DNA of 64,000 bases, from contig SVQK01000097.1 in NCBI GenBank assembly GCA_015065385.1, positions 55,516 to 119,515 on the forward strand. Reading direction: 5' to 3'. The position numbers and the translations under genes are program-made. The notes beneath the pieces were generated by a model. The model ran no database searches, was not told the DNA's origin, and was given only the letters and a program-made list of their open reading frames with translations. Shown here piece after piece: positions 21,754 through 31,343 of this stretch. Each line of letters opens with the position of its first letter. The first letter of the stretch is position 1. The stretch comes from Oscillospiraceae bacterium (GTDB lineage Bacteria > Bacillota > Clostridia > Oscillospirales > CAG-272).

Positions 21754-22160
21754 ATAGTGTGTTCACACTATTAAAGAAGGAAACCCTTCGGGTTTCCGGA
21801 TTAATTGCCCTGCTCAGGGCGGGAGGCACGGGGGGACACCAGCTCTGGCCGCAGGTTTCCCCCCGTGCGGGGGTTTCCTTGGCCATATGGCATAACAGGA
21901 CAGCTCGCCATTGCATCCAGATTTGACTGTTCATCCCACTGTCCTCGCGCGGACTATATGTGTGAAGCCGAAACATGCGATGAATTCCGTCTTCGCCGAA
22001 ATTCATCGGTTTGCTCTGCCCAAAGGGGCGACGCAAACAGCGATCGAAACGCGCATGAAAAGAATGGGCTGAGAACGGTAGATATCATTCCCCTTTGCGC
22101 CGCAACAGACCGGTTCAGCACTTGTCTCACATGTGTTTTGGCCGGTTGTGTGAACACATC
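21754..22160 (+). repeat. Dispersed structured repeat, copy A
   Basis: Core TTGGCCATATGGCATAA at 21879-21895; stems GGAAACCC/GGGTTTCC and GCACGGGGGGA/TCCCCCCGTGC; 11-bp inverted repeat at ends. Confidence 0.75.
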
Positions 22161-22189
22161 CCAAATCACATTGAACCGAGGAGGCCGCC

Positions 22190-24178
22190 ATGAATCAAGC
22201 GCTCTACGACACGATCGTCTCCCACCGCCAGCGGGAACTGCGTACCGTCACCCTCCCCGACCGCGCATCGGAATACGCCGCCGCCGGACTCTCCCCCCGC
22301 GCGCGCATGTCCGACCGTTTTGTCCGGCTGATGGACGCGGAGACGCCTCATATCCTGCCGGGGCAGAAGATCGTCTTCCTGCGCACCGTGAACCGGCCTT
22401 ATGACTGCTTCACCGAGGCGGAATGGGAGGAAATCCGGTCCGAGCACTTCATCCACGAGCTCGGCTACATCTCGAACATCTGCCCGGATCACAGCTTTCT
22501 ATTGAAAACAGGACTGCTCGCGGCAAGGGACTTTGCGGACGAATACGGGCGGGCCGACATCGACGCGCTGCTTCGCCTGACAGAGCGATACCGCGAAAAG
22601 GCCCTCGAGGAAGGACAGACCGACGTGGCCGAGGTGCTCGCCAAAGTCCCCGCCGCCCCCGCCGAAACCTTCCGGGAAGCGCTCCAGTTCTTCCGGATCG
22701 TCCACTACGCGCTCTGGGCCGAGGGGAATTACCACAACACTGTAGGCCGTTTCGACAAATGGATGTACCCGTGGCTGAAACACGATCTCGACGCGGGGAT
22801 CCTCACCGAAGACGAAGCGTACGAGCTGCTCCTCGACTTCTTCCTCTCCTTCAACATCGACTCCGATCTCTACAACGGCATCCAGCAGGGCGACAACGGC
22901 CAGTCCATGATGCTCGGCGGGGACGACGGGGCGGGCGGCGAGATCCGGAACGAGCTCACGGAAATGTGCCTCCGGGCGTCCGGGGAGCTGAAGCTGATCG
23001 ACCCGAAAATCAATCTGCGCGTATCGGAAAAGACGCCCCTCTCCGTCTACGAGGCGGGCACGGAGCTGACGAAGGTCGGCCTCGGTTTCCCGCAGTACTC
23101 GAACGACGACACGGTGATCCCGGCGCTCGTCTCCCTCGGCTACGATCCGAAGGACGCGGCGGACTACACGGTGGCGGCCTGCTGGGAATTCATCATCCCG
23201 GGTCTCGGCATGGAGATCGCCAATATCGGCGCGATATCCTATCCCCTCGCCGTGGACCGGGCGTTTCACCGGGATCTTGCGCATGCCGAAACCTTCGACG
23301 ACTTTACCGCCGCCGTGGAGCGGGAGATCCGCGCCCAGACGGAAGAGATCATGGCAAAGGTAAAAGACGTCTGGTTCGTCCCCTCCCCCTTCCTCGATCT
23401 GCTCTACGGCGGGCGGGATATTTCGAGAGGGAACAAATACAACAACTTCGGCATCCACGGGACGGGGATTTCCTGCGCCGCAGACTCCCTTGCGGCCGTC
23501 AAGACGCTCGTGTTCGACGAGAAATCCGTGACCGCGGAGGACTATATCAAAGCGGTGGACGCCGATTTCGACGGGTACGACGAGCTGCTCCACCGGCTCC
23601 GGAACGAGCTTCCGAAAACCGGATCGGCGGATCCCCGGGCCGATCGCTGGCTCGTGTGGCTGACCGAGGCCTTCCACCGTTCCGTGGACGGGCGGACGAA
23701 CGAGCGGGGCGGGATCTGGCGCGCGGGAACCGGCTCGGCCATGTTCTACCTGTGGCACGCGGCGGAAATCGGAGCGTCCCCGGACGGACGGAGGAAGAAC
23801 GAGCCCTTCGCCGCAAACTACTCCCCCTCCCTCTTCGCCAAGATCGGCAATCCGGTGGATATCGTGAAGAGCTACACCGCGCCGGATCTCAAAAAAGTCT
23901 GCAACGGCGGGCCGCTGACGCTGGAATTCGACGCCGCCGTCTTCGCGGAGCCGGAGAACTGCCGAAAGGTCGCCTCCCTCGTGCGGACCTTCATCCTGCG
24001 GGGCGGCCATCAGCTCCAGCTCAACGCCGTGAGCCGCGACGCCCTTCTCGACGCGCAGGCACACCCGGAAAACCATGCCGGCCTGATCGTGCGGATCTGG
24101 GGCTGGAGCGCGTACTTCGTGGAGCTGGACAGAGGCTTTCAGGATCATGTGATCCGGAGACACGAATATTCAGTTTAA
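22190..24178 (+). CDS. Glycyl radical enzyme (pyruvate formate-lyase family), atypical
   Basis: AACWEFIIPG (Cys-x-Glu active-site region) and C-terminal RIWGWSAYFVELDRGFQDHVIRRHEY glycyl-radical loop. Confidence 0.85.
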   Translation: MNQALYDTIVSHRQRELRTVTLPDRASEYAAAGLSPRARMSDRFVRLMDAETPHILPGQKIVFLRTVNRPYDCFTEAEWEEIRSEHFIHELGYISNICPDHSFLLKTGLLAARDFADEYGRADIDALLRLTERYREKALEEGQTDVAEVLAKVPAAPAETFREALQFFRIVHYALWAEGNYHNTVGRFDKWMYPWLKHDLDAGILTEDEAYELLLDFFLSFNIDSDLYNGIQQGDNGQSMMLGGDDGAGGEIRNELTEMCLRASGELKLIDPKINLRVSEKTPLSVYEAGTELTKVGLGFPQYSNDDTVIPALVSLGYDPKDAADYTVAACWEFIIPGLGMEIANIGAISYPLAVDRAFHRDLAHAETFDDFTAAVEREIRAQTEEIMAKVKDVWFVPSPFLDLLYGGRDISRGNKYNNFGIHGTGISCAADSLAAVKTLVFDEKSVTAEDYIKAVDADFDGYDELLHRLRNELPKTGSADPRADRWLVWLTEAFHRSVDGRTNERGGIWRAGTGSAMFYLWHAAEIGASPDGRRKNEPFAANYSPSLFAKIGNPVDIVKSYTAPDLKKVCNGGPLTLEFDAAVFAEPENCRKVASLVRTFILRGGHQLQLNAVSRDALLDAQAHPENHAGLIVRIWGWSAYFVELDRGFQDHVIRRHEYSV

Positions 24179-24191
24179 GGAAAAACAACGT

Positions 24192-25385
24192 ATGGAACAT
24201 ATCAAGGAAATCATCCTCTGCAAATACGGAGAGGTCATTCTGAAAGGGGCGAACCGCTCGACCTTCGAAGCGCAGCTGCTCCGCGACGTGAAGCGCAGGG
24301 CCGCGCTCTTCGGACACTACGACATCCGCGCGCGTCAGTCCACGGTCTATGTGGAGCCGCTGGACACGGATGCGGAAGACGCCATCGATGGGGTCTTTGC
24401 CCAGCTGAAAAAGGTCTTCGGATTCGTCGCCCTCTGCAAGGCCGCGGTCTGCGAGAAGGACATGGACGCGATTCTGGCGGCGGCGAAGGCCTATCTGCCC
24501 GAGAAGCTCGCAAACGTCTCCACCTTCAAGTGCGAATCCCGCCGGAGCGACAAGCGATTTCCTCTCTCCTCCCCGGAGATCTCGGGCGAGGTGGGCGGCG
24601 CGGTCCTCGAAGCCTGTCCGCATCTGACGGTGGACGTGCAGAACCCGGACGTGGTGGTGAAGACGGAGATCCGGGAGGAATACGCCTACATCCACGCCGG
24701 TCAGGACAAAGGCGCGGGCGGCATGCCCCTCGGATCGGCGGGCAAGGGGATGCTCCTGCTCTCCGGCGGCATCGACTCTCCCGTCGCCGGATACCGGATG
24801 ATGAAGCGCGGCATGACGGTGGAGTGCGTACACTTCGAGTCCTTCCCCTATACGAGCGAGGCGGCGCGGGAAAAGGTCTTCGAGCTGGCCAGAGAGCTCG
24901 CGGAATTCTGCGGGACGGTCAAGGTGCACGTCATCTCCCTGACCCATATTCAGGAGGCGATCCGCGATCACTGTGAGGAGGACTATTTCACTCTTCTCTT
25001 GAGACGCTTCATGATGCGGCTGGCTTCCCGTTCGGCGGAGGAGAATTCCTGCCCCGTTCTCGTCACGGGAGAATCCCTCGGTCAGGTGGCCTCCCAGACG
25101 CTCAAAGCCATGGTCTGCACCGAGGACGCCGCGGACCGCCCCGTCTTCCGGCCTCTGGTGGGCATGGACAAGGAGGAGATCATCGAAATCGCCCGCGAGA
25201 TCGGGACCTTCGACACCTCCACCCTTCCCTACGACGACTGCTGCACGGTCTTCACGCCGCGCCATCCGAAGACCCAGCCGGAGTTATACAAAGTGGTAAA
25301 CGAGGAAAACCGCATCGACGCCGCCGCGCTGACCGACGAGGCATGGGAAACCCGGCACTGCGTCGTTCTGCGTCAGGGCGAATAA
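24192..25385 (+). CDS. thiI: tRNA 4-thiouridine synthase ThiI
   Basis: EIILCKYGEVILKGANRSTFE, THUMP domain, LLLSGGIDSPVAGYRMMKRG PP-loop. Confidence 0.93.
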   Translation: MEHIKEIILCKYGEVILKGANRSTFEAQLLRDVKRRAALFGHYDIRARQSTVYVEPLDTDAEDAIDGVFAQLKKVFGFVALCKAAVCEKDMDAILAAAKAYLPEKLANVSTFKCESRRSDKRFPLSSPEISGEVGGAVLEACPHLTVDVQNPDVVVKTEIREEYAYIHAGQDKGAGGMPLGSAGKGMLLLSGGIDSPVAGYRMMKRGMTVECVHFESFPYTSEAAREKVFELARELAEFCGTVKVHVISLTHIQEAIRDHCEEDYFTLLLRRFMMRLASRSAEENSCPVLVTGESLGQVASQTLKAMVCTEDAADRPVFRPLVGMDKEEIIEIAREIGTFDTSTLPYDDCCTVFTPRHPKTQPELYKVVNEENRIDAAALTDEAWETRHCVVLRQGE

Positions 25386-25422
25386 ACCGCCCCTCGACAG
25401 ACCCTCTCAAAGGAGCAGCATC

Positions 25423-26889
25423 ATGAAACTGAACGATTACAATCTCTCTCTTCTCTGCGATTTCTACGAGCTCACCATGAGCCGCGGCTATTTCAACACC
25501 CCGCTCAGGGACAGGATCGCCTATTTCGACGTCTTCTACCGCCGGGTTCCGGACGGAGGAGGATACGCCATCGCCGCCGGACTCGAGCAGATCGTCCATT
25601 ATATTGAAGATCTCCATTTCGGCGAGGACGATATCGAATTCCTCCGCGCAAAGGGCATCTTCGACGAGGCGTTTCTCGGCTATCTGCGTTCGTTCCGCTT
25701 CACCGGGGATATCTGGGCGGTTCCCGAGGGCTCCGTGATCTTCCCCTACGAGCCGATCTTCACGGTCCGCGCCCCGATCATCGAAGCGCAGCTGATCGAG
25801 ACCTACGTCCTTCTCGCCCTGAATCACCAGTCCCTGATCGCCACGAAGGCCTCCCGCATGGTCCGCGCCGCCGAAGGCCGTCCGATCTCCGAATTCGGAT
25901 CCCGCCGCGCGCACGGGGAGGACGCCGCCGTCTCCGGAGCGAGAGCCGCGTACATCGGGGGCTGCGCCTCCACGGCCTGCACGCTCTCCGACCGGCTTTA
26001 CGGCGTCCCGGCGTCCGGTACCATGGCCCATTCGTGGGTGCAGATGTTCGACAACGAATACGAGGCCTTCACCGCCTACGCGAAGCTCTATCCGAACAAC
26101 CCCTGCTTCTTGGTGGACACCTATTCCGTGTTCGGCTCCGGACTTCCGAACGCCATCCGCGCGGTCAAGGACGTCCTTTGGCCGATGGGGCTGAAAAAAT
26201 GCGCGATCCGCATCGACTCCGGAGACTTGGCGTACATCACGAAGAAGGCGCGGAAGATCCTCGACGAAGAGGGACTCACCGACTGCCGGATCGTGGTGTC
26301 CAACTCCATCGACGAATACCTGATCCGGGATCTGTTGAATCAGGAGGCGAAGATCGACGCCTTCGGGATCGGCGAGCGGCTCATCACGGCGAAATCCGAC
26401 TCGGTCTTCGGCTGCGTCTACAAGCTGGCGGCGGTAGAGAACGGGGACGGCGTCGTGATCCCGAAGATCAAGGTCTCCGAGAACGCCGCGAAGATCACCA
26501 ATCCGGGCTTCAAGAGAGTCTGGCGGTTCTACGCCAACGACACGGGCAAGGCCGAAGCGGACCTCATCACCATGCGCGACGAGCCGGACATCGATCAGGA
26601 CGCGCCCTGCGAGATCTTCGATCCGGAATTCACATGGAAGAGAAAGGTCCTCACCGACTTCACGGCCCGTGAGCTTCTGGTTCCCGTCTTCGAAGGCGGC
26701 AGGCTGGTCTACTCCCTCCCCCCGCTCGACGAGATCCGGGATCACTGCGCGCGCGAGCTGAACACCATGTGGAAGGAAGTTCTGCGCTTCGAGAATCCGC
26801 ACGACTACTATGTGGACCTCTCCGAAAAGCTCTGGACCGTCAAGAACGCCATGATCTCCCGCTACATCAAGGGCAACCATGACGAATAA
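25423..26889 (+). CDS. pncB: Nicotinate phosphoribosyltransferase
   Basis: LLCDFYELTMSRGYF...EFGSRRAHGEDAAVSGARAAYIGGCASTACTLSDRLYGVPASGTMAHSWVQMF. Confidence 0.95.
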   Translation: MKLNDYNLSLLCDFYELTMSRGYFNTPLRDRIAYFDVFYRRVPDGGGYAIAAGLEQIVHYIEDLHFGEDDIEFLRAKGIFDEAFLGYLRSFRFTGDIWAVPEGSVIFPYEPIFTVRAPIIEAQLIETYVLLALNHQSLIATKASRMVRAAEGRPISEFGSRRAHGEDAAVSGARAAYIGGCASTACTLSDRLYGVPASGTMAHSWVQMFDNEYEAFTAYAKLYPNNPCFLVDTYSVFGSGLPNAIRAVKDVLWPMGLKKCAIRIDSGDLAYITKKARKILDEEGLTDCRIVVSNSIDEYLIRDLLNQEAKIDAFGIGERLITAKSDSVFGCVYKLAAVENGDGVVIPKIKVSENAAKITNPGFKRVWRFYANDTGKAEADLITMRDEPDIDQDAPCEIFDPEFTWKRKVLTDFTARELLVPVFEGGRLVYSLPPLDEIRDHCARELNTMWKEVLRFENPHDYYVDLSEKLWTVKNAMISRYIKGNHDE

Positions 26890-27841
26890 AGCATTCTCCG
26901 TCCCGGGGTGCGCCTCGGGGCGGTGCCGTCTCTGCCCCCGGATGTGCGCAGCTGACCGGGGAAGCCGGAGCGGATTCTGCGGAGCGGGCGAAGAAATCGA
27001 GGTTTCGAAGATCATGCTCCACCACTGGGAGGAACCGCCGGTCTCCGGTCCCGATCCGACGGACGAGGGCCACGGCTCCGGCGCGGTCTTTTTCGCCCAC
27101 TGCTCCCTAGGCTGCGTCTATTGTCAGAACGGGAAGATCAGCCGCCCCGCCTCCCTTGGGATCCCGTATTCTCCGGACGCGCTGGCGGACGAGTTTCTCG
27201 CGCTCCAGTCCCGCGGCGCGTACAACGTCAATCTGGTGAGCCCGACCCACTACGCGGACCGGCTGGCGGAGGCGGTGGATCTGGCAAGAGAGCGCGGGTT
27301 GACGGTCCCGGTGGTTTGGAATACGGGCGGATACGAGCGGCCCGAAACGATAGACGCCCTTGCGGAGCGGGGAACCGCGGACGTCTGGCTCACCGATTTC
27401 AAATACGCCTCGCCCGAATCCGCCGAACGCTGGTCCCGCGCCCGGGACTATCCGGAAACCGCCGCCGCCTCCCTCGTGCGGATGATCAGAGCCGCGGGCC
27501 CGTGCGTCTTCTCCCCGGACGGGATGATGAAGCGGGGCGTGATCGTGCGCCATCTGGTACTGCCGGGACGAAGGGAGGAGTCTATAGCCGTTCTCAGAAC
27601 CGTGGCGTCTCTTGCGGACGTGAAGTCGATCCGCCTCTCCCTCATGGCGCAGTACACTCCGGATTTTCTCCCCGCCCCGCCCGATCCCGGGAACGGTCAG
27701 CCGGATCCGTACAAGTCCATCCGCCGGAAGGTAACGACCTACGAATACGAAAAGGTCGTCGAGGAGGCCGCCCGCCTCGGATTCGAAGGCTGGACGCAGG
27801 AACGCTCCTCGGCGACAAAACGGTTCACGCCGGATTTTTAG
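26879..27841 (+). CDS. PflX-like (COG1313-type) radical SAM protein
   Basis: CRLCPRMCAADR...GFCGAG...GSGAVFFAHCSLGCVYCQNGKIS: CxxxCxxC cluster motif and extra N-terminal cysteines. Confidence 0.85.
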   Translation: MTNKAFSVPGCASGRCRLCPRMCAADRGSRSGFCGAGEEIEVSKIMLHHWEEPPVSGPDPTDEGHGSGAVFFAHCSLGCVYCQNGKISRPASLGIPYSPDALADEFLALQSRGAYNVNLVSPTHYADRLAEAVDLARERGLTVPVVWNTGGYERPETIDALAERGTADVWLTDFKYASPESAERWSRARDYPETAAASLVRMIRAAGPCVFSPDGMMKRGVIVRHLVLPGRREESIAVLRTVASLADVKSIRLSLMAQYTPDFLPAPPDPGNGQPDPYKSIRRKVTTYEYEKVVEEAARLGFEGWTQERSSATKRFTPDF

Positions 27842-27864
27842 GAGAACATATTTTCCGGTTTCCC

Positions 27865-27920
27865 TTGACAGAAAAGAACTCCCGTGATATACTATATTCT
27901 GAAATCGTATATCACAGGAG
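27865..27920 (+). promoter_or_regulatory. Promoter overlapped by a 14-bp-arm inverted repeat
   Basis: TTGACA-17 bp-TATACT; CTCCCGTGATATAC / GTATATCACAGGAG (13/14 complementary) spans -10 to Shine-Dalgarno. Confidence 0.75.
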
Positions 27921-27928
27921 TTTTTGTC

Positions 27929-28219
27929 ATGGAAGCGATCAATTTTGAGCGGGTCACAGCCTGCGGGGAATGCTGCGACGGGTGCGCGAAATTCAAGGAA
28001 GGAAAGTGTCCCGGCTGCATCGAATCCGACGGGGACGTCCCGGAATGGAAGGAATCGGGCGGCTGTCCCATCCACAAATGCGCAAGGCGGCACGGCGTTC
28101 AGTTCTGCGGCCTCTGCGCGGAATTCCCCTGCGCGTGGCTGAAGGAGAAGATCGTGTGGAATCCTCACGCGATCGAGCATCTTGCTGAATTGGCGGAAGC
28201 GCGGAAAAAACAAGGATAA
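27929..28219 (+). CDS. DUF3795-like cysteine-rich protein
   Basis: TACGECCDGCAKFKEGKCPGCIESDGDVPEWKESGGCPIHKCARRHGVQFCGLCAEFPC. Confidence 0.65.
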   Translation: MEAINFERVTACGECCDGCAKFKEGKCPGCIESDGDVPEWKESGGCPIHKCARRHGVQFCGLCAEFPCAWLKEKIVWNPHAIEHLAELAEARKKQG

Positions 28220-28246
28220 CGCACGGTCCCGTCTGCCGCGCTCATT

Positions 28247-28897
28247 TTATTGCTTTTCGAAGATCGAGACATATTCCGGCGGTATCGTGAAGCAGGGGAT
28301 CTGTTTTTTCCCGTCCGCCTCCGGCCATTCGGCGGGGATCCCCAGCGTCAGCCGCCACACGCCGTCGATCTGCCCGAGCCAGCCTGCATAGACGGTCGGA
28401 ACGGGGCAGTCCCCGTATGCGGCGTAAACCTCCGCCATCTTCTGGCGCTCGTTCACAGCAAAAATCTCGTCGGTCTCCCATATGAAATCCTGCTCTGCCA
28501 GTGAGAGAACCGCGCCGACTGCCCGGCAGAATTCCGCGTCCCGGCGGATTTCCTCCTTCCACCACACAAGGCCGATCTCCCCGGACTGCGGGATTTCATA
28601 ATCCTCCCGGACAAGCAGGGTCCGGTCGAGAAAATCCCTCAGCACGACGAAGGTATGGGACGGATCTTCTTGAACCTCGTCGATTTCCCAGCCGTCCTTT
28701 GTCCGCGCGACCGTTCTTCCCTCGTGACAGCGGCCCGTGACAGCGATATAGTCCACGCCGCGCCAGAGGATCCCGACGCCGGTCCGTTCCGCACTCCGAT
28801 CCGAAACGAACGCCCCGCCGCGGATCAGGCGGAACAGCGGAAAACCGACGAGAAGAAGCGCGATGACCGCAGCCCGGACGACGGTGGTTTTTTTCAC
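28247..28897 (-). CDS. Hypothetical membrane-anchored protein, probable GTG start
   Basis: VKKTTVVRAAVIALLLVGFPLFRLIRGG signal/TM then soluble domain; 4-nt overlap with cinA. Confidence 0.6.
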   Translation of the reverse strand: MKKTTVVRAAVIALLLVGFPLFRLIRGGAFVSDRSAERTGVGILWRGVDYIAVTGRCHEGRTVARTKDGWEIDEVQEDPSHTFVVLRDFLDRTLLVREDYEIPQSGEIGLVWWKEEIRRDAEFCRAVGAVLSLAEQDFIWETDEIFAVNERQKMAEVYAAYGDCPVPTVYAGWLGQIDGVWRLTLGIPAEWPEADGKKQIPCFTIPPEYVSIFEKQ

Positions 28898-30174
28898 CCG
28901 ATTTCCCCTCTCATCGTCCGGATCGCCAGCATCATGGCGTGGGCTGCGGTGAGGCGGCGGATCTTCGCGCGGTCGTTCTTGCCGTTGAAGTGCCGCGTTT
29001 CCGTATAGATCTCCTTTTCCGTCGAGACGCCGAAGCACACCGTTCCGACCGGCTTTTCGGGCGTTCCCCCTCCGGGACCGGCGATCCCCGTCACGGACAC
29101 GGCGATATCCGCCCCGCACACCCGTCTCGCTCCCTCCGCCATGGCCGCCGCGCATTCCTCGCTCACCGCGCCGACCGACGCGAGGATCTCATGCGGAACG
29201 CCGAGGACGTTTTCCTTGACCTCGTTCGCGTAGGAGATGATCCCGCCGACGAACACGTCCGACGCGCCGGGAATGTCCCCGACGGTCGATCCGATCATGC
29301 CCGCGGTGCAGCTTTCCGCCGTTGCGAAGGTCATGCCCCGTTTCCGCAATTCTCCTATGAGGGTGGTCACCACGGAGTTTTTCGCGTCGAACGGGTTGTC
29401 CGTTTCGGCGTAAATGGTCGGGGCGACCTCGGTCCGCCGGATCTCTTCGATCTTCTCCCGGCACATCGCCTCGGCTTCCTCAAGCGATTTTGCCCTTGCC
29501 GTCACCCGGATCCGCACCTCGTGCTCGCAGGCATACGGCGCGACCGTCGGATTCTCGGACGCCTCCATCATGGGTCTTAGGATCTGTTCCGCCGCCGATT
29601 CGCCGATCCCGTACAGATGGAGGTTCCGGCTGTAGATCACGTCACCGGACAGGCGGGCCAGCCACGGCTTCGCGCATTCCTCGAACATGGGCTCGCACTC
29701 CGCCGGAGGTCCCGGAAGAAGGACGGCATACTTCGTCTTCCCGCCGATCTCCCCTTCGATCCCGAGCCCCGGAGCGGTTCCCCATTTGTTGTAGAACACC
29801 GCAGCGCCTTCGGGAACCAAGCACTGGGAGAGGTTGTTCTCGGTCATGGGACGTCCGATCCGCCGGAAGAACGCCTCGATATCCGCCCGCGTCGCCTCGT
29901 CGAAATACAGCTTTTTCCCAAAGGCTTCGGCGGCGGCGTTTTTCGTGATGTCGTCGCAGGTGGGGCCGAGTCCGCCCGTCAGGATCACGACGTCCGAACG
30001 GGAGAGCGCGAGATTCACCGCCTCCCTGAGCCGCTCCGGATTGTCCCCGACCGTGGTCTGGTGATAGGAGGAAAAGCCCATCGCGGCCATTTCCCGGGCG
30101 ATGAACGCGCCGTCCGTATTGACGATATCGCCGAGCAGCAGTTCCGTCCCGACGCAGAGGATTTCACAGATCAT
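28894..30174 (-). CDS. cinA: CinA family nicotinamide-nucleotide amidohydrolase
   Basis: MICEILCVGTELLLGDIVNTDGAFIAREMAAMGF...ILTGGLGPTCDD...ATAESCTAGMIGSTVGDIPGAS. Confidence 0.93.
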   Translation of the reverse strand: MICEILCVGTELLLGDIVNTDGAFIAREMAAMGFSSYHQTTVGDNPERLREAVNLALSRSDVVILTGGLGPTCDDITKNAAAEAFGKKLYFDEATRADIEAFFRRIGRPMTENNLSQCLVPEGAAVFYNKWGTAPGLGIEGEIGGKTKYAVLLPGPPAECEPMFEECAKPWLARLSGDVIYSRNLHLYGIGESAAEQILRPMMEASENPTVAPYACEHEVRIRVTARAKSLEEAEAMCREKIEEIRRTEVAPTIYAETDNPFDAKNSVVTTLIGELRKRGMTFATAESCTAGMIGSTVGDIPGASDVFVGGIISYANEVKENVLGVPHEILASVGAVSEECAAAMAEGARRVCGADIAVSVTGIAGPGGGTPEKPVGTVCFGVSTEKEIYTETRHFNGKNDRAKIRRLTAAHAMMLAIRTMRGEIG

Positions 30175-30296
30175 GAATCGATTCCTTTCGTTATAACGGG
30201 GGAGGGCTTTCCGAAGAAAGATTCCTCCCCCTGCCCCCCTCTTCAAAGACTCTCACAGGGGGGATATTTCCGCTATGCTGTTTTTGGTTTGCCGCT

Positions 30297-31343
30297 TTAC
30301 CATTCGACGATGTTTCCGCCGTTGTCCACGGACTCGAACGCCTTCATGATGATCCGGAGCACGGTGCGCATCTGGTCGTGGGTGACCATCTGCTCTTCCT
30401 TCCCGTCGATGGCGCGGACGAAATTCCGGTAGTAGTCGTGAACGTCGGACGCCGGGCGCGGAACATCGTATTCGTCGGTGGTGATGGAGTCGCGCGGCGC
30501 CATGGTCTTCGTCAGGCCGGAGCCGTTGACCACCGGGATCACGTCGCTCTCGTGCCATGCCTTGCACTTCACGACATGGGCCGGGACGCGCCAGTCGGTG
30601 ATGACGGCGGAGCCCTTCTTCGCTCTCATATAGAACCGAGGCATGGCGATGAAGTTGTAGGTGCCGACCTCGATGTACGCGCGCTGGCCGGACGCAAACT
30701 CCAGATTGAGCTGGAACCCGTCGTCCACCTCGTCGTTGGTGATGTGGTCGAACCGGCACTGGACGGACTTGATGTCATAGCCGAGGATCATGCAAGCCTG
30801 GTCGATGAGGTGGATGCCCCAGTCGTACAGCATGCCGCCGCCGTATTTCTTGATGCCTCTCCAGTCGGAGGGGATCCCGCGGCTGCCGTGGATGCGGCTC
30901 TCGATGTTGATGACTTCGCCGATCTCGCCGGAATCGTGGATCTGCTTCATAGCGAGGGCGTCCACGTCAAAGCGGCGGTTCTGGTGAACGGAGAAGATCT
31001 TCCCGGCCTTGTTCGCGGCGGCGATCATGCGCTCGAGCGACTCCATGGAAAGGGTGACCGGCTTCTCGGAAATGACGTTCTTCCCGGCTTCGAGGGCGGC
31101 GATGGCGATTTCCTCGTGGACGTCGTTCGGCGTGGCGACGGTGACCAGCTCGATGGCGGGATCGGCGAGAAGCGCTTCTCTCGACTCGTAAACCTTCACT
31201 CCGTCCGCGGCGGCCTTCGCCTGCTTCGCGGGATCGATGTCGTAAATGCCCGCCAGACTCACCACGTCGCTTGCAAGAATGTTTTTAACATGGAACCCGG
31301 CGCCCATTCCGCCGTATCCGATCACTGCTGCCTGTTTCTTCAT
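30297..31343 (-). CDS. Gfo/Idh/MocA family oxidoreductase
   Basis: AVIGYGGMGAGFHVKNIL...VTVATPNDVHEEIAIAALEAGKNVISEKPVTLS. Confidence 0.9.
   Translation of the reverse strand: MKKQAAVIGYGGMGAGFHVKNILASDVVSLAGIYDIDPAKQAKAAADGVKVYESREALLADPAIELVTVATPNDVHEEIAIAALEAGKNVISEKPVTLSMESLERMIAAANKAGKIFSVHQNRRFDVDALAMKQIHDSGEIGEVINIESRIHGSRGIPSDWRGIKKYGGGMLYDWGIHLIDQACMILGYDIKSVQCRFDHITNDEVDDGFQLNLEFASGQRAYIEVGTYNFIAMPRFYMRAKKGSAVITDWRVPAHVVKCKAWHESDVIPVVNGSGLTKTMAPRDSITTDEYDVPRPASDVHDYYRNFVRAIDGKEEQMVTHDQMRTVLRIIMKAFESVDNGGNIVEW

Noticed and set aside
21752-22404. Small ORFs inside repeat copy A (e.g. 21752-22036, 21805-22404)
   Set aside because: No family similarity, not conserved in frame among copies, and stem-preserving changes point to RNA/DNA structure rather than coding.
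22423-24243. 606-aa Arg-rich ORF overlapping the glycyl radical enzyme on the same strand
   Set aside because: Out-of-frame reading of the GRE; Arg/Gly/Pro-rich composition typical of frame +1 in GC-rich genes.
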